Below, piece after piece: positions 10,396-18,944 of a stretch of DNA of 62,991 nucleotides (positions are counted from its first letter, which is position 1; each line of letters begins with the position of its first letter). A program made the translations under genes and the position numbers. Source of the stretch: Candidatus Melainabacteria bacterium SSGW_16 (GTDB lineage: Bacteria > Cyanobacteriota > Vampirovibrionia > 2-02-FULL-35-15); contig DUDS01000011.1 in NCBI GenBank assembly GCA_004769085.1, positions 1 to 62,991 on the forward strand, given 5' to 3'. Under the pieces are notes generated by a model that did not search any database, was not told the DNA's origin, and saw only the letters and a program-made list of their open reading frames with translations.

Positions 10396-11748
10396 TTATT
10401 GTTTTATATCCTTTATAACATCAGTGATGGTTTTACCAGATGTAGTAGGCACTGGCTTAAAATCAATGCCTGATGAACCATTAGCACCATATGAAATAAT
10501 CCGAGTTAATGGACTTCCGCTTCTTATTTTTCTAACATTTTTAGGATCCTGATCATCTAAAGCACGTTTTTCAATCATATCTATATAATCAGGTCTCTCA
10601 GCATTTTTCCCATTTGAAACATATTTATTTTCACTTGCAGCTGGATCATATTTAAAAACAGTTTTTACACCACCTACACCTGCAACACAAAAAATAACAG
10701 GATCTGAAGGAGCAATCTCATCCCTTTCTAATGCTTCATGCCATGCAAGCGGTATAGCACCAGCACCTAGATTACCATGCCTTTTAAATGAAGCATTCCC
10801 AATTACATTTGGTTTTATATCTATTCCTGTACCCTCAAGAAAATATCTAACACCTCTATCAAGTGTTTTTTGACCTGTCTGAGGAAGAATAATTTTGGTA
10901 CGGTCATCCACTGTTTCACCACTGTTCTCCAAAAAATCCTGCATCAGTAGTGGGAGCTCCCTGGAATCAATATCCCCAAGCAAATCCAAGCCTGTATCAT
11001 TGTCCTGAAAATTATTTCTTAGCCTACTATTAAACCATCCGACTTCACTAGGATATATATGCCTGTGCACAAAAAGATCTGACTGCGATGTATCCACTGA
11101 CATGTTTGAAAACGTAAATCCACCACTTTCAGCAGGTGTCCCATTTGATACAGACCTACCCTTTTCAAGATATATTCCAACAAACCCATCACCAAAAATA
11201 AAAGGTTCAATTCTGTTTTGAGGCAGTCGTAATCTGCTTGTAACATCACCTGCAAGGATCAAGACATTTTCCACTAATCCTTTTTCAAGCCAGGTACATG
11301 CATTCATTAGTGCATCTGCAGAACTTATACAAGCCATAGTACAGTTAACAAATTGTTTTGGTTTTATATCCAGGAGTTTTGCAACAGCTATTCCAGGAGA
11401 TGGAAATACAAAATCAGAAGTATCAGAAGCATAAACAAGACCCTGGACTTTTGATGGATCAACTCCTGCTTTTTGTAGCGTTTTTTTACCTGCTTCAACA
11501 GCAAGATAAGTATTTGGGAATTTAACCGTTGGATCATTTAATATATTTCTTGTCTCAATCCCTACAACACGTTCGAGTTTCCCAATAAAAGCCCGCATTC
11601 TTCTAAGCTTTTTTGGAGCAAACACGCTTAAAGGGTATTTCTTAATCCCAAGCATTAAGTCAAAGACTTCTCTACCGGTTAAAAGATTTCCTTTTATACC
11701 GTTTTCTCCCGGCAAGGCCGCACTCATTGCTCGTATAGCTACTGTCAT
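10396..11748 (-). CDS. 3-oxoacyl-ACP synthase III-like (thiolase superfamily) enzyme
   Basis: 450 residues with the KAS III / HMG-CoA-synthase-type fold. Cys140 in the MACISSADAL segment is the expected acyl-accepting nucleophile, and Asn326 in GNLGAGAIP matches the catalytic Asn of FabH. Where FabH has His in PHQAN, this protein reads PQTG (Gln290), so one member of the Cys-His-Asn triad appears to be missing. It is longer than FabH (about 320) because of inserts and a C-terminal extension of about 80 residues. This suggests a specialised condensing enzyme or acyltransferase rather than housekeeping FabH. It is divergent from the acyl-CoA dehydrogenase/hydratase gene 175 bp away and may act in the same lipid pathway. 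The family is clear; the substrate is unknown. Confidence 0.75.
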   Translation of the reverse strand: MTVAIRAMSAALPGENGIKGNLLTGREVFDLMLGIKKYPLSVFAPKKLRRMRAFIGKLERVVGIETRNILNDPTVKFPNTYLAVEAGKKTLQKAGVDPSKVQGLVYASDTSDFVFPSPGIAVAKLLDIKPKQFVNCTMACISSADALMNACTWLEKGLVENVLILAGDVTSRLRLPQNRIEPFIFGDGFVGIYLEKGRSVSNGTPAESGGFTFSNMSVDTSQSDLFVHRHIYPSEVGWFNSRLRNNFQDNDTGLDLLGDIDSRELPLLMQDFLENSGETVDDRTKIILPQTGQKTLDRGVRYFLEGTGIDIKPNVIGNASFKRHGNLGAGAIPLAWHEALERDEIAPSDPVIFCVAGVGGVKTVFKYDPAASENKYVSNGKNAERPDYIDMIEKRALDDQDPKNVRKIRSGSPLTRIISYGANGSSGIDFKPVPTTSGKTITDVIKDIKQ

Positions 11749-11923
11749 AAAGTTAAGCCCTTAAAAAGGTAAACAATACCTAAATTAATTGGTTTATTTA
11801 AATTAGGATAAATCTATCACAACAATTTTTAAATTTCAATAATTGATTATGTTATGAAAATCAAATCTCTGTTTTAATTCAATATCAGAAACATTTAAGC
11901 AAGATTTACACCTTTACATTTGT

Positions 11924-14578
11924 ATGACCCAGGAATACAATAAACCCAACTCTTTAAAAATGCAGGTTGAAACAAAACATTCCAGAAGTGTTACCGAGGT
12001 CCCTCTGCGATCAGGAAGTGGGATGCTGAAAGAAATTCAGTCTCCTGACACTGGTGCACTAATTTTTGGTGCAAGCGGTGAAATGGGCAGTAAAATCACT
12101 TCTACATTTCCAAAAGCACATGTGCATACTACAATGCAAGATATTGATAAGGATAAGCTTGATCAAAGTAAAGCAGAAGCATACTCTACCTTAGGAAAAG
12201 GTGTAAAAGTAAGAAAAGTACCACACAGAGCCTGGGTAAAAATAAATACAGACGGCTTATTAGGAGAAACAATTGCATTCCCTGACAAAGGGAAAATCCC
12301 TTTTTCCCAGATAAATGAAGCACTTTCCAGATCACCTGCTGAAGCCAGGCAGATAGTTTCAAAATTTCTTGATACTGTGCTTGGTACTGATACTGATACC
12401 AGGAGAGATTACAGTAATCTGATGATGGTTCTTGAAGCTGGCCCTGAAATACTCCCTTTCAAGCAGAATGTTTTCAAATTTTTTGAACTTGCTTTATCAA
12501 ATCCTAGCGCAGTATTAGCTACAAACACTTCATCTTTAAGCGTAGATGATATAGCAGCAAAACTTGAACATCCTGAAAGAGCAGTTGGGTTTCACTATTT
12601 TATTCCTGCACATATAAATCCGCTTATAGAAGTAATTGCAGGTTCCAAAACATCACCTGAAGTTATTGATGCTATGTGTGATCTTGCAATTGCAATGAAT
12701 AAGAAACCAATCGTATGTAGAAAAGACAGACCTGGTGCAATTGCAAATAGAATTCTTGTAGGTGTTTTAAATGAGGCAGCTAAAATGTCTGATCAGGGAA
12801 TAGCTTCACCTGATTTTATAGACAAAGTATTTCTTGAGACTTTTTATCCTGAACAGATACACATAAAAGCTAAAAAAGCACAGACACAATTTAAAGAAGC
12901 GCCAAAGCTTGCAAAATTTAAAGATGAAGCTAGAATCTACCAACAAATTGAAGAATGTGAAGCACAGAGAAATGATTCAGATTTAATGACTAAAAAACCA
13001 AATCTGAGAAACGAGCTCCTTGCAAAGAAACTTGAACTTCTAACAGAAGCATTTGGAGAATTAAGGCAAAAAGCTCTGTATGCAGGGATTGTTGAAAATC
13101 TTAGCGTATTAGGTTCATTCTTTACACCAGCAGAATCTGTTCCAAAGATAAAACAACTTGCTCAGGGACAGTTAAATATTATTGGGAAATATCTTCTAGA
13201 AGTAGAAAAATCTCCGGAAACATTACTTAAAACCGTAGAAGAAGTAACAGGATCAAAACTTGTAGCATATGAATTCCCAAGACCACCAAAAACAGAAAAT
13301 AAACCTGGTGCCAGAGAGTTAATCAGAGACAGGCTGCTTGGTGCATACATAGCAATTGCTCAGGAAATTATAAAAGAAGATCTTACTTCACCTGGTGAGG
13401 TAGAGACTGCCTGCAAAGAAGGATTTAAATATAACTATGGACCATTAGAACTTGCCAGAAAGCTTGGTAGAGACAGAGTAAGGTACTTAACAAGTCTTGT
13501 AAATAAAGGACTGGATCAGTCAAGACCAACAGGCATAAGTAAACCAGGTGAGTTTATTGAACTTGGGAAAAATGATCTCTCAGGAGTTCAGGTCCATATA
13601 AGAGATGGGGTAGGATTTGTAACTTTGGGAAGACTACATATGCAGCAGCTTCAGATGATGCAAAATTCACTTGGTCCTGAAACACTCATTGCATTAAAAG
13701 ATGCAGTTCATGAGCTTGAAGCAAAAGGAGTAAAAGCCATATGCTTCAAAAGTAATGGCGGGGGACCATTTAGTGCTGGTGCTGATTTGAACTACATAGC
13801 CAGTACAAAATGGAACATAAATAAATTAATTGAATACAGAAATCTTGGAAAAGAAGTAATGAACACCATTGCTAACTGTAAAGTACCAACAGTAGCACTT
13901 GTAGACGGTGCAGCAGTAGGCGGTGGACTAGAACTAACACTTGCATGTGACTACAGGGTGTTTACTGATCTTGCTGTAATTGCAATGCCTGAAGTAGCAC
14001 TTGGGATTATTCCGGACTGGGGCGGAACAGAAAGACTCCCATCAATAGTAGGAAAAGAACTAGCAAAAAGACTTATCTGCACAGCCAGACTAAAAAATCT
14101 CGGGGAAAAACTTGGAGGAGAAGACTGTTACAGGGTAGGACTTGCAGATGCCTTTGTAACACAGGCAGAATTCCCACACATGATTACTGATTTAGTCGAT
14201 GGTAAAGGTCCAATTGATATTACAAAGAAACCCAGACCAAAATTAAACCACAATAGAAAAACAGAAGAATATCCTGCACATATAGTAAAAAGATTTGAAC
14301 TGGATCAAAGATACATACCAGGCAGAAGATGGTTTACAAGATTTGCAGAACTTCATGCTTTAAGATTAATTGATAATTCAGATGTGCCAGGATATGCTGA
14401 ACAACATAATACCGATGAAGTATTCAAGCGATTAATAGGCTCGGGCAGGAATGTTTCAGATTACTATATAGAACCATATATAACACTAGTACAAAGTAGT
14501 GTATACCCTGTACTTGAAAGAACTGGTGAATTAGCTATGGGCTTATTAAAAAAGCTAACTGGTAAAGGCAGGAAATAA
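11924..14578 (+). CDS. 3-hydroxyacyl-CoA dehydrogenase / enoyl-CoA hydratase fusion
   Basis: 884 residues. The N-terminal half is an NAD-binding 3-hydroxyacyl-CoA dehydrogenase: a GASGEMG dinucleotide loop near residue 49, ATNTSSL near 199, and His224 in HYFIPAH as the catalytic His. A dehydrogenase C-terminal helical domain follows, with a second such region at about 465-520. The C-terminal part is a crotonase-fold enoyl-CoA hydratase: GGPFSAGADL forms the CoA/oxyanion region, and the Glu residues in GGGLE and in AMPEVALG are both kept. The domain order is dehydrogenase first and hydratase second, the reverse of FadB/FadJ. It probably carries out two steps of beta-oxidation or its reverse. 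No thiolase or acyl-CoA dehydrogenase is adjacent, but a ketoacyl-synthase-like gene is divergent to it. Confidence 0.85.
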   Translation: MTQEYNKPNSLKMQVETKHSRSVTEVPLRSGSGMLKEIQSPDTGALIFGASGEMGSKITSTFPKAHVHTTMQDIDKDKLDQSKAEAYSTLGKGVKVRKVPHRAWVKINTDGLLGETIAFPDKGKIPFSQINEALSRSPAEARQIVSKFLDTVLGTDTDTRRDYSNLMMVLEAGPEILPFKQNVFKFFELALSNPSAVLATNTSSLSVDDIAAKLEHPERAVGFHYFIPAHINPLIEVIAGSKTSPEVIDAMCDLAIAMNKKPIVCRKDRPGAIANRILVGVLNEAAKMSDQGIASPDFIDKVFLETFYPEQIHIKAKKAQTQFKEAPKLAKFKDEARIYQQIEECEAQRNDSDLMTKKPNLRNELLAKKLELLTEAFGELRQKALYAGIVENLSVLGSFFTPAESVPKIKQLAQGQLNIIGKYLLEVEKSPETLLKTVEEVTGSKLVAYEFPRPPKTENKPGARELIRDRLLGAYIAIAQEIIKEDLTSPGEVETACKEGFKYNYGPLELARKLGRDRVRYLTSLVNKGLDQSRPTGISKPGEFIELGKNDLSGVQVHIRDGVGFVTLGRLHMQQLQMMQNSLGPETLIALKDAVHELEAKGVKAICFKSNGGGPFSAGADLNYIASTKWNINKLIEYRNLGKEVMNTIANCKVPTVALVDGAAVGGGLELTLACDYRVFTDLAVIAMPEVALGIIPDWGGTERLPSIVGKELAKRLICTARLKNLGEKLGGEDCYRVGLADAFVTQAEFPHMITDLVDGKGPIDITKKPRPKLNHNRKTEEYPAHIVKRFELDQRYIPGRRWFTRFAELHALRLIDNSDVPGYAEQHNTDEVFKRLIGSGRNVSDYYIEPYITLVQSSVYPVLERTGELAMGLLKKLTGKGRK

Positions 14579-14677
14579 CACTTCTTTTAAAGAAGTTCAC
14601 TATTTTATAACTTATTAAATACCATTAACAAAAACCAATTTATTCTGTTATAAAATACTAACTAATATCTAATAGCT

Positions 14678-16219
14678 ATGATTGATCCTTTAAGAAGTTC
14701 ACAAACAGAACGTGCAGGTGATCCTGCAAATGTTTATCGATTATTATCAAGCCAGGCAAGAAAAGCGTTAGTTTTAAGATCCCCAAAATTATTTCCTGAA
14801 AATGATCAGCCTCTGGCAGACAGCTATCTGGAACATTTAATTCAAAGAAATATTATTGACAAGAACCACGGCAGTCTAAGAGGTCAGGTAATTGCGCGGG
14901 AAACCAGAGCACTGATTAATTCAATTTCTGAAACAGAAAGAAGAAAATTCTCAGAAGTGGTCAGAGCATTTGAACCAGAAAAAGAAATGCTAAAAGGCAT
15001 GATAGTATCTGGTGGTGAAATAAGGGTAGTAACTGAATGTGGTACAGCCATGGTTATAAATACCATTGCAGAACTCCTTGGGATTACATACAGCAAAGAT
15101 AACCAGACACCTGCTTTTAGTAATTTTTCCGGAGCATCTGCAGGTTCATTTATAGCAGCAGGCATGGCCTTCAGATCACCTAATGCCTCTGTTTTCAGGA
15201 GTTCAAGTGATACTAATTTTATAAGTTTTCATTACTCACCAGAAACTATTCAAAGATGGGCAAATAAATTCATTAGAAAAGGACTCCATCTGGCTAATGG
15301 AAATCTTGTAGATTCTGTAAGAGTAGAGCACCTGGCTGAACTAGGTTCAAATCTTCAGGTTCTTATAGGGGAATGGAAAAGAAAACTACCACCAGTTATG
15401 AGGACCCATCTCTTGCCAAGAGATTTTGAACAAAATTTCGGCATAAACCCGCAAAATATAGAAGTTAAAAAGCTAATCTGGGCTACTGCAAACCTACCAT
15501 TTTTATTTTATTCACTAGGTGATTTGTTTGGTACTTGTGGGGACTGCTTTTTTGAAGATAGCAAGGGTAAAAAAAGGTATATTTTTGATCCGGGGTTTTT
15601 GGAAATGAATATGATGCCTCTACATCTACTGAGAGAGGAAGTTCAAAGATATAAGGAAGGCAAAATAGAAAAACCTGGATTATATTTTATCCTTGCAAAT
15701 AAGAAAGTTGATGAATCAGAAATGCCATCAACATTATTTGGAAAACCAACATCAAAACTGTCCTACTGGGTTTATTCCAAAACTGTTGAAATGTTAGATT
15801 TAGCAGATAAATACATTACGGGACTTACTATAGATGAACTAAAAGAAGCAGGTGCTGACAGAGGTTATCTGTTAGCACATTGTCAGACAACTGACCCCCA
15901 CACTGGAGCAGAGGCAAAATTAGGGCTTGGTGCATTTGATTCAACTGGATATACTCGAGAGACATTGATTTGTGCAAATATACCCACAGGAGATTTTAAG
16001 GATTTGGAATTTGAGCCGACGATTGATCAGCTCCACAGAAAATTTGTAGATCCACAATTTATCAGCTCAGGTGGAAAAGTCGGGAAAAATGCCTATAGAT
16101 TATATCTGGATGATATAAACAGAGCTAGCGGAAAATCTACAGACAGTCATGTGCCATTATCAGGCGGTGAAATCGAAAAAACTGCTGCATCAAGACTTAG
16201 AATTGTCGGGAATGAATAA
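14678..16219 (+). CDS. Patatin-like phospholipase family protein
   Basis: 513 residues. The patatin Ser-Asp dyad is visible: Ser154 in GASAG (the G-x-S-x-G elbow) and Asp304 in DPGFLEMNMMP, matching the DG(G/A)...NNP motif of the family. The Gly-rich oxyanion loop that normally opens the domain (GGGxRG) is degenerate here (ECGTAMV, about 120-126). N-terminal (1-105) and C-terminal (about 380-513) extensions are not recognised. There is no signal peptide, so it is probably cytoplasmic or membrane-associated. It follows the dehydrogenase/hydratase gene by 99 bp, fitting a lipid-turnover group in which it would release fatty acids. An intrinsic terminator follows the stop codon. Confidence 0.7.
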   Translation: MIDPLRSSQTERAGDPANVYRLLSSQARKALVLRSPKLFPENDQPLADSYLEHLIQRNIIDKNHGSLRGQVIARETRALINSISETERRKFSEVVRAFEPEKEMLKGMIVSGGEIRVVTECGTAMVINTIAELLGITYSKDNQTPAFSNFSGASAGSFIAAGMAFRSPNASVFRSSSDTNFISFHYSPETIQRWANKFIRKGLHLANGNLVDSVRVEHLAELGSNLQVLIGEWKRKLPPVMRTHLLPRDFEQNFGINPQNIEVKKLIWATANLPFLFYSLGDLFGTCGDCFFEDSKGKKRYIFDPGFLEMNMMPLHLLREEVQRYKEGKIEKPGLYFILANKKVDESEMPSTLFGKPTSKLSYWVYSKTVEMLDLADKYITGLTIDELKEAGADRGYLLAHCQTTDPHTGAEAKLGLGAFDSTGYTRETLICANIPTGDFKDLEFEPTIDQLHRKFVDPQFISSGGKVGKNAYRLYLDDINRASGKSTDSHVPLSGGEIEKTAASRLRIVGNE

Positions 16220-16233
16220 AAGAAACAAAAAAA

Positions 16234-16258
16234 AGCAACCTGTACAGGTTGCTTTTTT
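16234..16258 (+). terminator. Intrinsic terminator, usable from both sides
   Basis: A perfect 20-nt palindrome, AGCAACCTGTACAGGTTGCT, is flanked by A's on the left and a T-run on the right. It lies 14 bp after the patatin-like gene. Because the flanks are complementary, it can also end the histone-like gene arriving from the right on the minus strand. Confidence 0.9.
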
Positions 16259-16279
16259 AAGTCTTATAAGTTCAAAAAC

Positions 16280-16459
16280 TTAAAGATCGCAGGGTCTTAC
16301 TGTGCTTCTGCCATTTTCTTTACAGCGATTCATTGCGCACTTTAAGATTTCTTCTACTTTTCCTGAAAGTGCTTCCACCAAATCACCATCACTTCGTAAC
16401 TCTGCGTCTTTTATAAAGTCCTTGACTTTTGAACCAACGACTAAATTTTCTTTTGACAT
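16280..16459 (-). CDS. Short bacterial histone-fold protein (NFYB/HAP3-like)
   Basis: 59 residues from the ATG at 16457-16459. This start is chosen over an upstream in-frame ATG at 16520-16522 because AAGGAGAA lies 6 nt before it. The sequence matches the single histone-fold pattern: a short first helix (SKVKDFI), a long central helix (residues about 26-46, EALSGKVEEILKCAMNRC), and the C-terminal GRSTVRPCDL, which corresponds to the R-x-T-V-x-x-x-D(L/I) ending of archaeal and bacterial histones. Such proteins dimerise and bind DNA. The Cys residues at 41, 46 and 57 are unusual for the fold. It is monocistronic and convergent with the patatin-like gene. Confidence 0.8.
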   Translation of the reverse strand: MSKENLVVGSKVKDFIKDAELRSDGDLVEALSGKVEEILKCAMNRCKENGRSTVRPCDL

Positions 16460-16673
16460 GGTATTCTCCTTCTTCTTTATTTCCTCTAATTCCTTGATAA
16501 AACAAGGAATTAGAAACTCCAAGCAAATATATTACCTATGAATAGTCAAATTTGCTAGTATTGTTTAAAATATTGATGAATTAAGGCAAACTAATTAATA
16601 CAGTAAGTTAAAAAAACTACTAAAATTCGTTAAAATTCTATAGAATTCTGCTGTTTGGGGGTAGTAAAAAGGA

Positions 16674-16967
16674 ATGGATGTAAAAAAACTTACAGAAGAA
16701 GATATAAAGCTTAACCTGAGCAAACTTAATGACTGGGAAATTAAGGATAAAAAATTACATAAGCTGTTTAAGTTTAAAACCTTTAACCAGGCATTTTCAT
16801 TCATGACAGGTGTAGCTATGGTATGCGAAAAAATAAATCATCATCCTGAATGGTCTAATGTTTATGGAAACGTGGATGTCTATCTAACAACGCATAGAGT
16901 AGCAGGCATTACTGAGCTGGATTTTAAATTAGCACAAGAAATGGATGTCATTGCGAGGAGCCCATAA
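16674..16967 (+). CDS. phhB: Pterin-4a-carbinolamine dehydratase
   Basis: 97 residues, the normal family length. It dehydrates 4a-hydroxytetrahydropterin during tetrahydrobiopterin recycling. The signature INHHPEW (residues about 55-61) carries the catalytic His pair, and the following VYLTTH strand and LTELDF-like helix (here ITELDFKLAQ) are typical. No phenylalanine hydroxylase lies nearby. The last codons (VIARSP and the TAA) are supplied by the left end of an inserted palindromic repeat, so the native C-terminus has been replaced. Confidence 0.9.
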   Translation: MDVKKLTEEDIKLNLSKLNDWEIKDKKLHKLFKFKTFNQAFSFMTGVAMVCEKINHHPEWSNVYGNVDVYLTTHRVAGITELDFKLAQEMDVIARSP

Positions 16968-17063
16968 GGGCGACGAAGCAATCTCAAAACGTTAGGAGAT
17001 TGCCACACCTCATTTTCCGCCCAGGCGGACCCGTCCTCTGGCGGGCATTCGGCTCGCAATGAC
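16947..17063. repeat. 117-bp palindromic repeat element
   Basis: The ends are perfect 11-bp inverted repeats, GTCATTGCGAG at 16947-16957 and CTCGCAATGAC at 17053-17063. Inside are further self-complementary parts: AGCAATCTC against GAGATTGC, and a GC-rich CCGCC/GGCGG segment. GC content is clearly above the surrounding DNA. It fills the gap between two convergent genes: the phhB stop lies inside it and the next gene's stop is 2 bp after it. Relatives occur at 20917-20945 and 38474-38491. It has no coding capacity and behaves like a small non-autonomous palindromic element. Confidence 0.85.
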
Positions 17064-17065
17064 GT

Positions 17066-18727
17066 TCACTCAGTATGCACTATCACCACAGCAAAACCAT
17101 TATGTTTAATCCCATTAATTAGTTTTTTTGTTAGGTCATTTTTATTTTTTATACTTGTCTCTTCCAGGTATTGTATGTCTGCTGTTTCAAGAATCTTTCT
17201 GGCTGATATTTGTTTAATTGAATCATTAATTTTCATACCAATATGCGACTGTTTGCCAGTAGAAACAGCACCCTGATTATCAACCAAAAGCATTAGTATA
17301 GGATGATCTTTTGCTGCTGCTTCTAAAATCCCGGGCAATGAACTGTGGAAAAAATTTGAATCTCCCACATATGCAATCCCTTTAAAAGGCATTTTTGAAT
17401 TAGATCTTTTATATGCTTCTATGCCACCAGCTAAATATGCAACACTACAACCCATTGTTGTTTCCATATGAAGCAAATCATCATACCCTGGTGTATCTGC
17501 AATCTGGCTTGGCTGACCTGCATCACCACAATATAGAGGTCTCACTCCTGTTTGTTTAACAGCTTCTCTTAAACAGTCAAGAAGAATTAAATAACCATCG
17601 TCTTTTTTCAATGCAGGTGCAATTGCAATTTGTTCATGAGGAGGAAATTTTTCTGGCGGTCTGTTTAACTTTAAAGCCTCGACTGAAAGCTTTAAATCGT
17701 TATCACGATATTCCCCGATTTGCCTGACAAACCCATTTAATTTACCTAGTATAGGAATATTGATTTTATTTCTGTGAGCACAATCTCTTATTAAGAGCTC
17801 CAGCAAAGGCTCACCCTGATCAACAATAAGCACCCTTTCTTTATTTTTTAAAAACTCAATTATTGTTTTTTCCGGGAGAGGATAAACAGTAACAAGTTTT
17901 AATAAAGAAACCCCGGAAACAAGATTTTCAAGCTCAAGCTGTGTTGCAGGAAACCCTGAAGCAATAATCCCCAGATTTCCAGAACCCTTCACAATATTTA
18001 AACCGATTTTTTCATATATTTGAACAATCTTTTTATGCTTCTCTAGGAGCTCTTCTCTATCCTCTTCAACAGTACTAAAAATAGATTTCCATTTGTCTAA
18101 AGCATCAAAAGGAATATCAACAACATTTTCTGCAAATGGAATGTTTACAGAAGTCAAGTCACCAGACCATTTTGAAAAGTTTGTTTTTAATGCTTTTCCT
18201 GTGGTTCTTATAAAGAATGGCAGTCTGAACATTTCCGAAAGTTCATATGCAGCTTTTACTGAATAAAAAGAAGTATAAGGATCATTTGGCTCAAAAAAAG
18301 GCAGCTCTGCATTAAAATAAATCCCTCTTGAATCTTCTTCATTCTGGGAATACCATGCAGAAGGATCATCGCCTATAAAAAATACAAGTCCCCTGTTTAT
18401 TCCAATATGGTTTAAACAATAAAAATGATCACAAGCTACATTTGTGCCAACATCCTTAAATACCACAAGTGATCTTTCACATCCTATAACTGAACTGCCA
18501 AAAGCCTTTGCAGCTGCAACAAACTCGTTTGGAAGATAATCCTGAATATCAATTTCCTGTGCTTTTTCTTTAAGAAGATCAATGAGTAATGTTGCTGGTC
18601 TGCCAGGGTAGTTATAAACCACTTTTACATTTGATTGTTTAATTCCTTCTACAATTGCAGAAAGAACTGAATCAAAATAAGGCTTTTCAGTTTTTAAAGT
18701 TTGCTTACTCAAAAGTTCATAAGTCAT
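17066..18727 (-). CDS. Indolepyruvate:ferredoxin oxidoreductase alpha-like TPP enzyme
   Basis: 553 residues from the ATG at 18725-18727, chosen because AGGAGAAC precedes it at good spacing; an upstream in-frame ATG would add 14 residues. It resembles the large subunit of 2-oxoacid ferredoxin oxidoreductases. The TPP-binding region reads YVGDSNFFHSSLPGI ... LLVDNQGAVSTGKQSHIG, and a pyrimidine-type domain lies near residues 25-180. Two expected features are missing: the CPGCPH cluster before the TPP domain (here LYCGDAGQPS) and the C-terminal ferredoxin domain with two 4Fe-4S clusters. No beta subunit is adjacent. It may be a redox-independent TPP decarboxylase-like relative. Confidence 0.65.
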   Translation of the reverse strand: MTYELLSKQTLKTEKPYFDSVLSAIVEGIKQSNVKVVYNYPGRPATLLIDLLKEKAQEIDIQDYLPNEFVAAAKAFGSSVIGCERSLVVFKDVGTNVACDHFYCLNHIGINRGLVFFIGDDPSAWYSQNEEDSRGIYFNAELPFFEPNDPYTSFYSVKAAYELSEMFRLPFFIRTTGKALKTNFSKWSGDLTSVNIPFAENVVDIPFDALDKWKSIFSTVEEDREELLEKHKKIVQIYEKIGLNIVKGSGNLGIIASGFPATQLELENLVSGVSLLKLVTVYPLPEKTIIEFLKNKERVLIVDQGEPLLELLIRDCAHRNKINIPILGKLNGFVRQIGEYRDNDLKLSVEALKLNRPPEKFPPHEQIAIAPALKKDDGYLILLDCLREAVKQTGVRPLYCGDAGQPSQIADTPGYDDLLHMETTMGCSVAYLAGGIEAYKRSNSKMPFKGIAYVGDSNFFHSSLPGILEAAAKDHPILMLLVDNQGAVSTGKQSHIGMKINDSIKQISARKILETADIQYLEETSIKNKNDLTKKLINGIKHNGFAVVIVHTE

Positions 18728-18944
18728 TTTAGATGTTCTCCTATTTATTAAAGGAATATAAAAAACCAAATATCATTAATTAAAATCCTCTAATCAACAC
18801 ACAAATTTCATATAATTATCAACATTATAGAACATGTAAATACTCCTATTTAACTATTCTGACAAATGACTTAAATATAATAGTAAAGCTCATAGATATT
18901 TAATATTTTTATATCTTAAAAATCCATATTTATAAGTTTTTAAA

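Noticed and set aside
10867..10881. LPQTG (a sortase-like LPxTG match) in the KAS III-like protein
   Set aside because: It lies in the middle of a cytoplasmic enzyme, without signal peptide, hydrophobic tail or basic end; it is the position of the PHQAN motif.
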